A stretch of DNA of 64,000 nucleotides, from positions 414,086 to 478,085 of the forward strand of contig NZ_VSKK01000002.1 of NCBI RefSeq assembly GCF_008086205.1, given 5' to 3'. Origin of the DNA: Bizionia myxarmorum. Lineage in GTDB: Bacteria > Bacteroidota > Bacteroidia > Flavobacteriales > Flavobacteriaceae. Of this stretch, positions 25,015 to 34,251 are shown in pieces; position 1 is the first letter of the stretch, and each line of letters begins with the position of its first letter. A program made the position numbers and the translations under genes. The notes beneath the pieces were generated by a model that saw only the letters and a list, made by a program, of their open reading frames with translations, did no database searches and was not told where the DNA came from.

Positions 25015-26220
25015 ATGAAGCAGTCCATTTTAGTATTCACCATAATTTGTTCATTTTTAATAATGACAAATTGTTCTAGTGATGACAATATAACACGGTT
25101 AGAAACCAGTTTAATTTCAACAACCTATACTTTAAATCCCGTTACCGATCCAAGTGTTATTGGTGATGCCCGAATTATAAAAAATGAAGATGCTTCCATA
25201 ACGGTTAATATCAAATTATCAGGAACATTGCCAGGTCAAAGCAATCCCGCTAGTTTACGTTTAAATACGGCAGCTGAAGGTGGTGTCACTGCCATAAGTT
25301 TAACAGCTATAAATGGCACAACAGGTAGAAGTACAACCACCTTTACAACTTTTGATAATGGTACATATGTTACCTATGAAGATTTATTATCTTTTGATGG
25401 CTATATAGATGTTAGATTGGATTCTAGCAATCCAGCAACGCTTTTGGCTCAAGGAGATATTGGTCAGAATGAATTAATAGGTAATTCAAAAACGTATAGT
25501 CTAAATACACGTGATGTGGATGGAATTAGCGGATCGGTTAAATTTGAGGAGCGTAAAAACGGGGAAGCATTAGCCCGTATAGAGCTAACCAATACGATTC
25601 CAGGAACGCTTCATCCGGCACATATTCACATAAACACGGCTTTACAAAGTGGTGCCATTGCATTAACATTTAATGAAATTGACGGCGATACAGGAATTAG
25701 TAGAACTAATATTTCTGTTTTAGATGATGGAACGTCGTTTTTATACGCAGACGTCATGGATTTTGATGGGTATGTAAATGTCCATTTAAGTTCAACCGAT
25801 TTAGGAACCATTATTGCTCAAGGAGATTTAGGTATCAATGCCCTAACGGGTGAATTTGTTGAGTATGATTTAAATGAAGTAGATACACCAGGTATTCAAG
25901 GCAAAGCAACCTTTTATAAGCGCGAAAGTGGTGATGCTTTAGCTGTTTTAGAAATTGAAAATACTATTATAGGCGATTCCCATCCGGCACATATTCATGC
26001 CAATGATTTTGAAACAACAGGCGCTATTTTATTTACGTTTAATCCAGTAATAGGTGAAACGGGTATCAGTCAGACTAACGTGATTCAATTAGATGATGCC
26101 ACAGCTTTTGGATATGATGACGTAATTTTAATAAACGGCTACATTAACGTTCATGAAAGTGCTACAAATTTAGGAACCATCATTGCGCAAGGAAATATTG
26201 GAATAAACGCACCAAATTAA
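25015..26220 (+). CDS. Surface lipoprotein with three CHRD domains
   Basis: The 401-residue protein has lipobox Cys20 (LIMTNC) followed by SSDD, matching the surface-export signal, so it should face the medium. Three tandem CHRD repeats of about 120 residues follow. Repeats 2 and 3 carry the HPAHIH motif and the pattern LTFNEIDGDTGISRTN or a close variant. In repeat 1 the histidine motif is replaced by QSNPASLRL. Each repeat ends with GYINVH-type and GTIIAQGDIG-type strands. CHRD domains occur in chordin and many bacterial surface proteins; their ligand in bacteria is not established. Confidence 0.85.
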   Translation: MKQSILVFTIICSFLIMTNCSSDDNITRLETSLISTTYTLNPVTDPSVIGDARIIKNEDASITVNIKLSGTLPGQSNPASLRLNTAAEGGVTAISLTAINGTTGRSTTTFTTFDNGTYVTYEDLLSFDGYIDVRLDSSNPATLLAQGDIGQNELIGNSKTYSLNTRDVDGISGSVKFEERKNGEALARIELTNTIPGTLHPAHIHINTALQSGAIALTFNEIDGDTGISRTNISVLDDGTSFLYADVMDFDGYVNVHLSSTDLGTIIAQGDLGINALTGEFVEYDLNEVDTPGIQGKATFYKRESGDALAVLEIENTIIGDSHPAHIHANDFETTGAILFTFNPVIGETGISQTNVIQLDDATAFGYDDVILINGYINVHESATNLGTIIAQGNIGINAPN

Positions 26221-26242
26221 AAACAAATAAATTTCAACATAT

Positions 26243-26277
26243 AAAACCTGATGTCAAGTCAGGTTTTTCTTTTTTTA
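26243..26277 (+). terminator. Terminator after the CHRD gene
   Basis: AAAACCTGA (26243-26251) pairs with TCAGGTTTT (26259-26267) and is followed by T-rich sequence. The stem contains the first ATG of the following open frame, which argues that the methyltransferase starts further downstream. Confidence 0.78.
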
Positions 26278-26283
26278 TCTATT

Positions 26284-26949
26284 ATGATTGACTTAAAATT
26301 ATTGGAACATTTAGAAGGATTTTTAACGGATAGTCGTCGTAAAAAATTCCATCATGTATTGTCTGGACGCACCAAACATTTCACGGTAGCCACAGAAGAT
26401 GTGTACCAACTTCATAATACTAGCGCGGTTATTAGAAGTTGTGATGTTTTTGGTATTCAAGAAGTTCATATTGTGGAAGAAATAAATTCCAAGCGCATAG
26501 ATCGGGAAATTGCTATGGGTGCGCAAAAGTGGGTAGATTTAAAAAGACATCACCATGTTAAAGATGCCATAAAAACTTTAAAACAAGAAGGCTATCAAAT
26601 TGTCGCTACCACACCACATACCAACGATTGCCAATTACATGAATTTGATGTGACTAAAAAATCGTGTTTTTTCTTCGGAAGGGAAACGGAAGGTTTATCA
26701 CAAGACGTCTTAGATTCAGCTGATGTGTTTTTGAAAATTCCCATGGCTGGATTTACAGAAAGTTTAAATATTTCAGTTTCCGCAGCTATTATTCTGCAAC
26801 ATGTAACCACGAAATTGAAGCAAACGCATTTGGATTGGCAACTTTCAGAAAACGAAAAGTTAGAAAAACGTCTGGATTGGATAAAAAAAACAATAAAGAG
26901 CTATGATAAGATTGTGGCGCGGTATTATGAGGAAAATAATTTAACTTAA
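26284..26949 (+). CDS. TrmH/SpoU-type tRNA 2'-O-ribose methyltransferase
   Basis: The 221-residue protein carries the SPOUT-family motifs NTSAVIRSCDVFGIQEVHIV, FFGRETEGLS and the knot segment IPMAGFTESLNISVSAAIIL. These match tRNA (guanosine-18-2'-O)-methyltransferase TrmH. It should methylate the ribose of G18 in the tRNA D-loop using S-adenosylmethionine. An earlier in-frame ATG at 26251 lies in the preceding terminator, so translation most likely begins at 26284 (MIDLKLLEHLEGF). The exact target nucleotide is inferred from family. Confidence 0.88.
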   Translation: MIDLKLLEHLEGFLTDSRRKKFHHVLSGRTKHFTVATEDVYQLHNTSAVIRSCDVFGIQEVHIVEEINSKRIDREIAMGAQKWVDLKRHHHVKDAIKTLKQEGYQIVATTPHTNDCQLHEFDVTKKSCFFFGRETEGLSQDVLDSADVFLKIPMAGFTESLNISVSAAIILQHVTTKLKQTHLDWQLSENEKLEKRLDWIKKTIKSYDKIVARYYEENNLT

Positions 26950-27046
26950 TCTAGAAAACATCAATTTTCATATCAACAGATTTCAAAGCAAAAAAATTAT
27001 CTAATTATTCTAAAACCTTTAAACTAGCTTTCGCAATCCGAACATC

Positions 27047-27478
27047 TTAATTGCCGTGAGCGCCGCCAACTCCAATACCACCAACATTGTGATTATTAAT
27101 AAAAATAGGGATGCCGCCGTCCATTATTAGGATGTTATCATCTAAAAAGCGAATATCTTCAGGAATGGTTCCGTCCTTTACGCCTTTTGCAATGATAGCC
27201 GTTTCTCTTTTTTGAGAACAGGCTGTATAGGCTTTTTTATAACTGGCTTGTAAGGTGTGAAAACCCGCATTATGATGTCTTAAAACAGCAAGTGTTTGGC
27301 CTGATTTATCAACTACAGTAACGGTTATAGAAATTCCATCGTTTTCAGCAGTATCAAAAGCAGCTTGTGCTATTTTGGATGCCATAGCACCAGTAAGAAT
27401 GGGTTCTTGTATGATTTTATTTTGAGCCTGTGACCTAGTTGTAAAACTTATAAACGCTATTAAAATTAGTGATTTCAT
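27047..27478 (-). CDS. GlcG/HbpS (DUF336) family secreted protein
   Basis: The 143-residue protein has a signal peptide ([16 protein letters not shown]) and a complete HbpS/GlcG domain. Typical segments are [38 protein letters not shown] and the glycine-rich C-terminus [11 protein letters not shown]. Members bind haem or small ligands and many are uncharacterised. It stands alone, convergent with the TrmH gene. The precise role cannot be told. Confidence 0.82.
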   Translation of the reverse strand: MKSLILIAFISFTTRSQAQNKIIQEPILTGAMASKIAQAAFDTAENDGISITVTVVDKSGQTLAVLRHHNAGFHTLQASYKKAYTACSQKRETAIIAKGVKDGTIPEDIRFLDDNILIMDGGIPIFINNHNVGGIGVGGAHGN

Positions 27479-27543
27479 AATAAATAATAATTTATTGAAA
27501 ACTTGAATCTAATTAAAACCATTCTAAAGTTAAGACAAGCTTT

Positions 27544-28317
27544 TTATCGCTTCTTTCTACTTCTACTCAACACCTTATATTCCTCATAACATTCGCTAAT
27601 AGCATCTAGTATTTGAAGATCGTTGGCACTATTAATAAAATCGGCAGAATAATTACATTCACGTACAATCTCGTCTAAATCAACACGATCTACTTGTAGT
27701 AAAACGGTTAGCATTTCACGATCAAAACGTGAGGCTAGAAGATTTCTAATTTCGTCATCTTGCTTCATCTGTTTGAGTTTTTTCATCTCATTCGGATTTT
27801 TCCCAAACATTTTATATAGGAAATCGGCAGGATTAAAAATGGCTCCTAAAGCTTTAGTAACGGCATTGCTGCGGTTTCCAGCTTCATAGCCTGTAGAAGG
27901 TAAACCAGAAATACTGTATCGGTAATTATTATTAATGGGAACGTTTTTAATGTCCACTTCCAAAATTCCCGTTAAACGGAAGTTATTAATAACCACTTCT
28001 TCTAAAGCCAAAGCCAATTCGTTTAATTGAATGGTAGAGGTTCCAAATTTAAGCCAGTCATTCGTTACCCGAACTTTAATGGATTTAAAACCTAAATAGG
28101 AGAGGTGAAGCGTATCATTTGCTTTAGCACGTAATGTAAATTCTCCAGCTGAATTTGTTGTAGTACCTACAACTTGCGTTAAATTCACAATATTCACACT
28201 TTCCATTGGAATGCCTTGTGATGCATTAATTATAACACCTTTTACATAGGTTTGGTCTTGTGAGAAACCAAAAGAAAAAGTACAAACGGCAATAAGTAGG
28301 ATTAGGTAGTGCTTCAT
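27544..28317 (-). CDS. Secreted protein with N-terminal carboxypeptidase-like regulatory domain
   Basis: The 257-residue protein starts at MKHYLILLIAVCTFSFGFSQ, a clear signal peptide; an 11-codon upstream extension is unlikely. Residues 22-105 form a CarboxypepD_reg-like beta-sandwich (KGVIINASQGIPMESVNIVN, GTTTNSAGEFTLRA, LHLSYLGFKSIKVRV). This domain is common in TonB-dependent receptors, but no receptor follows here. The rest is helical and basic, ending in SRSRKKR, with no recognised domain. Such stand-alone proteins are frequent in flavobacteria and lack a known function. Confidence 0.75.
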   Translation of the reverse strand: MKHYLILLIAVCTFSFGFSQDQTYVKGVIINASQGIPMESVNIVNLTQVVGTTTNSAGEFTLRAKANDTLHLSYLGFKSIKVRVTNDWLKFGTSTIQLNELALALEEVVINNFRLTGILEVDIKNVPINNNYRYSISGLPSTGYEAGNRSNAVTKALGAIFNPADFLYKMFGKNPNEMKKLKQMKQDDEIRNLLASRFDREMLTVLLQVDRVDLDEIVRECNYSADFINSANDLQILDAISECYEEYKVLSRSRKKR

Positions 28318-28335
28318 GTGGGCTAAATTAATCAA

Positions 28336-28378
28336 AAAAGCACCAAACAAAAAAATAGATTTCTTATTTAGTGCTTTA
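28336..28378 (-). terminator. Probable terminator of the DEAD-box helicase gene
   Basis: On the minus strand AAAGCAC pairs with GTGCTTT, with an inner AAATA/TATTT stem, followed by a T-run. It lies 26 bases beyond the helicase stop and just before the start of the next gene. Confidence 0.5.
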
Positions 28379-28403
28379 TTTGACTTAATATTAACAATTG
28401 CTA

Positions 28404-30266
28404 TTAGCGTCTAGAGCGTCTTGGTCTTTCAGCTCCTGAATCGTTTTTAGGTTCTGAACGTCTTGGTTTAGAATCGCTGTCTGTTCTGCGTGTGCTTCTG
28501 TTTGCAGAACCACCACGATCACTGCGATCAGCACCACGATCACTGCGTCCACCGCTTGAACGACGTTCGCTTCTTGAGCTATCATCGCGCTTGCGTCCGC
28601 CACCAAATCCACCACCGCCACTACGACGTTTGTTACGACTGGTACTTTCACCTTTATCTTCGCTTACTTCCACATTTACAAAACGACCGTCGTGTTTGAA
28701 ATCCGTGAAAAAAGTGATTACTTTTTCTTGCAAAGCTTTATCAGTTGTAAAGAATGAAAAACTTTCTTTAACATCCACTTTAAAGACGTCATCACGACCT
28801 AATTCTAAAACTTCTTTTAAGAAATCTTTTAGTTTCATCCAATCGTAACCATCTTTACTACCTACGTTTATAAAATAACGTGTATCATCGCTATTATTAG
28901 AATAAGAACGACCACCACCAGAATCATCACTTCCGCGAGATTCTGTTACGTTTTGGATTCTTGATTTAGAATAGTAATCAAAGAAACGTGTAAATTCAAC
29001 AGAGAAAAATTTCTTGATTAATTCATCTTTAGTCGTATCAGCAAATAATTCATTGATACTTTCTAAATGCTTATTAATTTCAGGATTGATTTCTGTATTA
29101 TGAATTTTGTTTGCAAGAGACATCAATTGAACTTCACAAATATCCATTCCATCAGGAATTTCTTTCTTTATAAAGTCTTTTTTTATAATACGCTCAATAC
29201 TTTTTATTTTACGAACCTCACTTTTCGAAACAATAACCATAGAAATACCTGTTTTACCAGCACGTCCAGTTCTTCCAGATCGGTGTGTGTAAATTTCAGG
29301 TTCATCAGGTAATTGGTAGTTAATGACGTGTGTAATATCATCTACATCAATTCCACGAGCAGCAACATCTGTTGCTACAAGCATTTGAATTTGTTGGTTT
29401 CTGAAAGATTTCATTACCAAATCTCTTTGGTTCTGGCTTAAATCGCCATGTAAAGCACCTGCGCTGTATCCATCTTCAATTAATTGTTCGGCTACTTTTT
29501 GTGTATCACGTTTTGTTCTACAGAAAATAACAGAAAATATATCTGGATTCGCATCTGCTAAACGCTTTAAAGCGGCATAACGATCGCGAGCATTTACTAA
29601 ATAGTATTCATGTGAAACTTGATTGGTACTTTCATTTTTGTTTCCTACTGTGATTTCAATAGGATCCACCATGAATTTTTTAGCAATATTGGAAACCTCT
29701 TTAGGCATTGTAGCCGAGAATAACCAAGTATTTTTTTCTTCAGGTGTATGAGATAGGATATCTGTAATATCTTCTTTAAAGCCCATGTTAAGCATTTCAT
29801 CAGCTTCATCTAAAACGGCATATTCAATTTTAGAGATATCAACTAGTCTACGCTTAATCATATCTTTCATACGCCCAGGTGTTGCAACAATAATTTGCGC
29901 ACCTTTTTTAACGTCACGAGCTTGATCTGTAATACTGGCGCCACCATAAATGGCAACCACGTTTAAGCCTTTACAGTATTTACCGTATGCTTTAATTTCG
30001 TTGGCGATTTGCAAACACAACTCACGTGTTGGAGAAAGGATTAAGCCTTGCGTTGTGCGGCTATCCATATTGATTTTTTGCAACATTGGAAAACCAAATG
30101 CGGCTGTTTTACCTGTTCCGGTTTGCGCTAAGGCCACCAAATCGGTATCTTTTTCTAATAAAATTGGAACTGCTTTTGCTTGAACATCACTAGGGTTTTC
30201 AAAACCCATGTCAGTAATTGCTTTTAAAAGGTCTTCATTAAGACCCAAATCTTGGAATGTAGTCAT
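28404..30266 (-). CDS. DEAD-box ATP-dependent RNA helicase, CsdA/DbpA-like with RG-rich tail
   Basis: The 620-residue protein has all DEAD-box motifs: Q-motif near residue 3-30 (FQDLGLNEDLLKAITDMGF), Walker A AQTGTGKTAAF, LDEADEML, FSATMP, ARGIDVDDI and HRSGRTGRAGKTG. A DbpA-type RNA-binding domain (about 465-540) contains RYFINVGSKDGYDWMKLKDF. The last 80 residues are rich in Arg, Gly, Ser and Asp, an RNA-binding low-complexity tail. The architecture suggests ribosome assembly or cold adaptation. A leader of roughly 135 nt is implied by a -7 element at 30407-30414. Confidence 0.93.
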   Translation of the reverse strand: MTTFQDLGLNEDLLKAITDMGFENPSDVQAKAVPILLEKDTDLVALAQTGTGKTAAFGFPMLQKINMDSRTTQGLILSPTRELCLQIANEIKAYGKYCKGLNVVAIYGGASITDQARDVKKGAQIIVATPGRMKDMIKRRLVDISKIEYAVLDEADEMLNMGFKEDITDILSHTPEEKNTWLFSATMPKEVSNIAKKFMVDPIEITVGNKNESTNQVSHEYYLVNARDRYAALKRLADANPDIFSVIFCRTKRDTQKVAEQLIEDGYSAGALHGDLSQNQRDLVMKSFRNQQIQMLVATDVAARGIDVDDITHVINYQLPDEPEIYTHRSGRTGRAGKTGISMVIVSKSEVRKIKSIERIIKKDFIKKEIPDGMDICEVQLMSLANKIHNTEINPEINKHLESINELFADTTKDELIKKFFSVEFTRFFDYYSKSRIQNVTESRGSDDSGGGRSYSNNSDDTRYFINVGSKDGYDWMKLKDFLKEVLELGRDDVFKVDVKESFSFFTTDKALQEKVITFFTDFKHDGRFVNVEVSEDKGESTSRNKRRSGGGGFGGGRKRDDSSRSERRSSGGRSDRGADRSDRGGSANRSTRRTDSDSKPRRSEPKNDSGAERPRRSRR

Positions 30267-30716
30267 TCGTGTATGGTAAGTAATCGATTATGTTTTGTAG
30301 TGTTACAAAAGAAGAGAATCGACATACTTAACCTAACCTTCCAGTAACACATCCTCACCCTGAGGAATTTTTCCGACGCATTTTTTTAATACCTCGAAAT
30401 TTCGTGCAAAGGTACAGTATTATTTTGGTTTTTTATTATTGTGAAAGTAGGAATTTCATATTTTTTATTTTAGAAGCTAATTTTTTGGAAATATTATAAC
30501 TCAATTAATAATATGAAATAACCCAACTTGTTAATGAAATTAGTGTATGAGCGGTAATTGAGAGCTTTCTTAAGAAATATTAATTGTAACAAGAATTTAA
30601 GCTATTATAATTTGATAATTGAGATAAAACAATCTTAAAAATTGCTTTTTTCAGTATTCTTGAAGCTTAACTTTTAATAGTAAGAGATGTGTTTTGAAGT
30701 AGAAAAACGCTAATTT
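30267..30716. other. Intergenic region holding the helicase leader
   Basis: No credible gene is seen in these 450 bases. The left 150 hold the helicase leader and promoter; the rest is very AT-rich and featureless. A short hairpin, CCTCA with TGAGG around a CCC loop, lies at 30353-30365. Confidence 0.5.
30407..30414 (-). promoter_or_regulatory. Candidate -7 promoter element of the helicase gene
   Basis: On the minus strand the sequence reads TACCTTTG, a match to TAnnTTTG, followed by CA. No clear -33 element lies at the usual distance. It implies a 5' leader of about 135 nt. Confidence 0.45.
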
Positions 30717-31493
30717 TTATAAAATCACTTTTGATTTAATTCGTTTTTTAACTTTCGATTTTCTTCTATAATTGAACTTCCGCTTCGATTTAATAATTCC
30801 GAATCTTATATCATCAAAGAAAAGACTCACTAAAAGGATGCATGCTGCAAAAAGAAGGGTGTTTAGTTTTAAGTCCAGGCCAGAGTAAAGAAAACCACCA
30901 ATTATGCCTCCAAAAAAGAAGAAGCAGATAATGTAAACCCGAAGTTTAATAGTTTCTTTAATCTGTCGTCTATTTTTATGTGTTTCTGGAAAAAGAAGTT
31001 GAGAAAGTTCAATTCCTAAATCGGTAAAAAGACCGGTTAAATGCGTCGTTCTTACAATGGTATTAGATATTTTAGTAACAAATGAATTTTGCATACCCAT
31101 AATAAAAAGTAGCAAACAAATAATTAGATTAGGATAATCTATCTGAAAAATATTGCTAAATAACGCAATGCCTATTAAAATTAGGCATTCTATGAGCGCA
31201 GGTATAACAAAAACATTTAGTTTTTTATTGGCTTTATATTGCTCAATTAAAAAACTGGAAGCAAATGATCCAAAAAGAAACGATACTATATAAAGTAAGA
31301 AAATGGTGCCACTCCAAAATTCAAAATTCGCTACATCTGTTATAAATAAGGCGAAATGACCAGTAACATTTGTTGTTAATTGACTAAAGGCTAAAAACCC
31401 TGTGACATTTACAACGCCAGCTACAAACGATAAAACAGTAGCAATACGCAGATTGTGTTTTAAAGTTCTGCTTTTGCCTTGATGTCTGAACAT
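30717..31493 (-). CDS. DUF1275 (YoaK) family membrane protein
   Basis: The 258-residue protein has about six hydrophobic segments. The family start reads NLRIATVLSFVAGVVNVTGF followed by TTNVTGHFALF, and there is a central GMQNSFVTKI motif. The C-terminus is strongly basic (KSKRKFNYRRKSKVKKRIKS), suggesting a cytoplasmic tail. The family is widespread in bacteria and usually annotated as a transporter-like membrane protein without known substrate. Confidence 0.85.
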   Translation of the reverse strand: MFRHQGKSRTLKHNLRIATVLSFVAGVVNVTGFLAFSQLTTNVTGHFALFITDVANFEFWSGTIFLLYIVSFLFGSFASSFLIEQYKANKKLNVFVIPALIECLILIGIALFSNIFQIDYPNLIICLLLFIMGMQNSFVTKISNTIVRTTHLTGLFTDLGIELSQLLFPETHKNRRQIKETIKLRVYIICFFFFGGIIGGFLYSGLDLKLNTLLFAACILLVSLFFDDIRFGIIKSKRKFNYRRKSKVKKRIKSKVIL

Positions 31494-31661
31494 GTTGTTT
31501 TTATTTTAGAATATAAAGTAATTTCTAAAAATGTGAAATCACCTTTTAAGTATGTGTTGGTAATTCTAATCTCTTTTAACAATTTCGAAGTCTTTAAAAT
31601 TAGAAATTAGCATTTTAAAAATCCTCAACAACGGAGATGTATTTAGCTGTAAAAGAAACTT

Positions 31662-31862
31662 TTAGGTGATTTTCGACTCTTTTTGAGTTTTTAAAGTAAG
31701 TCCGAAACCAATAGCCAGAAAAGCCATGAAAGTAGAATATAAAATATAAAATGACGTATGGGCAGAAGAAATAGATAAGCCCAAAGCTATAAAAATATGT
31801 AGCATGGAAGTTACTATCATTCCTACAGTTCCGATAGTGAAAAACGGATAAAATCTTTTCAT
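31662..31862 (-). CDS. Small two-helix membrane protein, unknown function
   Basis: The 66-residue product has two predicted membrane helices (about 7-28, FFTIGTVGMIVTSMLHIFIALG, and 36-56, ending AIGFGLTL) joined by a short loop, with a basic tail TQKESKIT. I do not recognise the family. It lies 170 bases downstream of no obvious partner and may be transcribed alone. The hydrophobic pattern and normal flavobacterial codon use make it credible as a real gene. Confidence 0.55.
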   Translation of the reverse strand: MKRFYPFFTIGTVGMIVTSMLHIFIALGLSISSAHTSFYILYSTFMAFLAIGFGLTLKTQKESKIT

Positions 31863-32142
31863 AATGTTTTTATTTGTGGTTTTTAATTCAACTGAATTTC
31901 AGCTTAAACGAAGTTAGCTGTTTCTAATAAGAAAGCCAACTTTCTTAAGTATTCTTAATCTCTTAATTAATTCTTTTTTGCTCTTCATCATTACCGAAAT
32001 TTCTATTTTTTTAAATTAAGTTTTTTATTTCCGAAATCATAAGAAAGTGAAATTCTCGCATGTCTAGAACTTTCATTTTGCCTGTAAATTTGCTTAATAC
32101 CATTAACGCTAGAAACAAAGTTATTCTAACCTTCATTCCATT

Positions 32143-32718
32143 TTACACTTTACTCAAAAATTCCACTAATTGTTTTACGGCCTTTCCACGATGTCCAATT
32201 TGGTTCTTTTCGGCTAAAGAAATTTCGGCAAAAGTTTTGGTATAACCTTCTGCTTTAAAAATTGGATCATAACCAAATCCATCCATTCCGGACTTGTTTT
32301 CAGTAATTTCACCTTTGCAAATACCTGTAAACGTTTCCAATTTCCCATTAAAGTGCAAGGCTATAACAGTTTTAAATTGTGCTTTTCTATTATCTTTATT
32401 TTCTAATTCAGATAAAAGCTTCTTCATATTATCTTCAGCATCCCGTTGGGCACCTGCATAATGAGCTGAATCAACGCCCGGTTCGCCATGTAAAGCCTCA
32501 ACTTCAAGGCCGGTATCATCCGCAAAACAGTCATACCCGAAATGTGTTTTTACATAATTTGCTTTTTGAATGGCATTACCTTCAATGGTGTTTTGAGTTT
32601 CGGGAATGTCCACATCACAACCTATATCTTTTAAAGTCAACAAGGTAATGTGAGCAGGGATTAGCTGCTGAACTTCTTTTAATTTATTTAAATTGTTTGT
32701 GGCGAAAACGAGTTGCAT
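32143..32718 (-). CDS. rdgB: Non-canonical purine NTP pyrophosphatase (ITPase/XTPase, HAM1 family)
   Basis: The 191-residue protein begins MQLVFATNNLNKLKEVQQL, the substrate-binding T/S-x-N-x-x-K motif of the family. It contains CFADDTGLEVEALHGEPGVDSAHYAG, SGMDGFGYDPIFKAEGY and the closing IGHRGKAVKQL. The enzyme hydrolyses ITP, dITP and XTP to the monophosphates, keeping deaminated bases out of nucleic acids in the cytoplasm. It diverges from the DUF4421 gene. Confidence 0.95.
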   Translation of the reverse strand: MQLVFATNNLNKLKEVQQLIPAHITLLTLKDIGCDVDIPETQNTIEGNAIQKANYVKTHFGYDCFADDTGLEVEALHGEPGVDSAHYAGAQRDAEDNMKKLLSELENKDNRKAQFKTVIALHFNGKLETFTGICKGEITENKSGMDGFGYDPIFKAEGYTKTFAEISLAEKNQIGHRGKAVKQLVEFLSKV

Positions 32719-32795
32719 ATTCTATTTTTTAATGTAATTTTAACTGGTAACAAATGTACTTTAAAATCTGGAAACGGATATCTAATTAACTCCCC

Positions 32796-33791
32796 ATGCG
32801 CAACCTCTTTTTTATTTTAACTATATGCCTTTTGAGTGCCTATTCCATGCAATCTCAAGTTTTAAAGGATATTGACTCTTCCAAAGTTGTAAAAGTTGTT
32901 GATAGCTTATTTATTGATCGGGATATCAATAATTACTCCTTACGTATTTTTACTAATTATAAGGTGAAACGTTTTTCAGTGCGTGATGACGATTCAAAAA
33001 CACGTTTTACACCCAATAACCCATTTGGCGTAGGTGTCGGTTTTGCAAGTCGTAAGATTTTAGTAGATGTGGCATTTAATTTAAAAACGAATAAAGACGA
33101 AATTACCAGTCGTTTTGATCTTCAAGGTACGACCATTATTGGAAATCATCATTTTGTTAATTTCTATGTTCAGACTTACAAAGGTTATAATGTTAGAAAT
33201 AACTATGATGACCCTACCATATTTAGAGGTGATATAAAATCGGGGACTGTTGGTGTGAATTACCTATATACATTATCGGAAATTGAATTTTCATTTTCAC
33301 TACTTAAAGCTGGATTGGCTAGAGGAAATAAAAATATTTATATAACAGGTGGTTTTGGTGGTTTTGCTGTTTTCGATTATTTTTCTGGTGATAACACGAT
33401 ATTGTCAGAAGAAGGAGCCCTTTATTATAACGATCAAGCCAATATAAAACGCTATAGTTCCAATGGCGTGGGCGTTATGGGTGGATTTTTATCTGCTTTC
33501 ACCTTGCCTTATAACTTTGTGGCATCTTTTAATGTTATGCCGGGTATTGGTGTTTTAAATAAAAAAATCACCATTATTGATGACACGTATAAACCTTCCA
33601 ACCCTATGCTTTATAAAATTGATTATACGGCTGCCTTATTTTATAATGCAGATCGGTATTATATTAGTCTTATTTACAATGGAAGTGCTTATTCTACAAG
33701 TTTAGATTTCGATAACCAGCAACTTTTTAGCTTAAGTAAAGCGAAATTGGCCTTTGGTTATAAATTGGGGTCCAAAAAGAATAGAAAATAG
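32796..33791 (+). CDS. DUF4421 family outer-membrane-type protein
   Basis: The 331-residue protein has a signal peptide (FFILTICLLSAYSMQSQ). The rest is a beta-rich body with alternating aromatic residues (NHHFVNFYVQTYKGYN, SGTVGVNYLYTLSEIEF) typical of DUF4421, predicted to be an outer membrane barrel or associated protein. It ends in a short basic tail. The family is restricted largely to Bacteroidota and has no known function. Confidence 0.75.
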   Translation: MRNLFFILTICLLSAYSMQSQVLKDIDSSKVVKVVDSLFIDRDINNYSLRIFTNYKVKRFSVRDDDSKTRFTPNNPFGVGVGFASRKILVDVAFNLKTNKDEITSRFDLQGTTIIGNHHFVNFYVQTYKGYNVRNNYDDPTIFRGDIKSGTVGVNYLYTLSEIEFSFSLLKAGLARGNKNIYITGGFGGFAVFDYFSGDNTILSEEGALYYNDQANIKRYSSNGVGVMGGFLSAFTLPYNFVASFNVMPGIGVLNKKITIIDDTYKPSNPMLYKIDYTAALFYNADRYYISLIYNGSAYSTSLDFDNQQLFSLSKAKLAFGYKLGSKKNRK

Positions 33792-33942
33792 TTAATCCTT
33801 TTATAAATTCTCCCTGAAATTCTAAATAATTGGGTACTTTTATAAATGAACGCTTTCTTTTATCAAAACCATGATGATTATCATTTTTAAAAAGAAATTA
33901 AGCTCTTAAATTCGAATATTAATAAACCAAAAATTTAACATT

Positions 33943-34242
33943 ATGACAATAAATTTTCAATACATAGACCTAGATACAAGTGCTGCCCTAACAACTTATA
34001 CAGAGGAGAAATTGCAATCGCTTATTAAAAAATATGAGTGGTTAATTAACTGCGATGTTCAGTTTAAAAAAGAAAACAGTACGAAAGAAGATGGTTTTAT
34101 TTGCAGCATGGAATTAAGCATGCCAGGACCACGCATCTACGCTGTTTCTAATGAAAAGAATTTTGAAGCCGCTGTAAAAGAAACTATTGGTGATTTAGAA
34201 AAACAATTGAAAAAGCGTAAACATACCTTTTCTATTAAATAA
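33943..34242 (+). CDS. Ribosome hibernation-promoting factor, HPF/RaiA family
   Basis: The 99-residue protein matches the short HPF/RaiA fold (beta-alpha-beta3-alpha). Its segments include LTTYTEEKLQSLIKKYEWL, CDVQFKKENST, SMELSMPGPRIYAVSNEKNF and AVKETIGDLEKQLKKRKHTF. It has no long C-terminal dimerisation extension. It would bind the 30S subunit in stationary phase and silence ribosomes. It is convergent with rlmH. Confidence 0.9.
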   Translation: MTINFQYIDLDTSAALTTYTEEKLQSLIKKYEWLINCDVQFKKENSTKEDGFICSMELSMPGPRIYAVSNEKNFEAAVKETIGDLEKQLKKRKHTFSIK

Positions 34243-34251
34243 TTTAATAGC

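Noticed and set aside
24912..25088. N-terminal extension of the sirtuin
   Set aside because: It overlaps the divergent CHRD gene and precedes a canonical sirtuin start.
26251..26283. Upstream start of the TrmH gene
   Set aside because: The ATG lies inside the terminator stem of the previous gene.
28490..28848. Plus-strand frames opposite the helicase C-terminus
   Set aside because: They mirror the low-complexity Arg/Gly/Ser tail; the helicase frame is fully supported by motifs.
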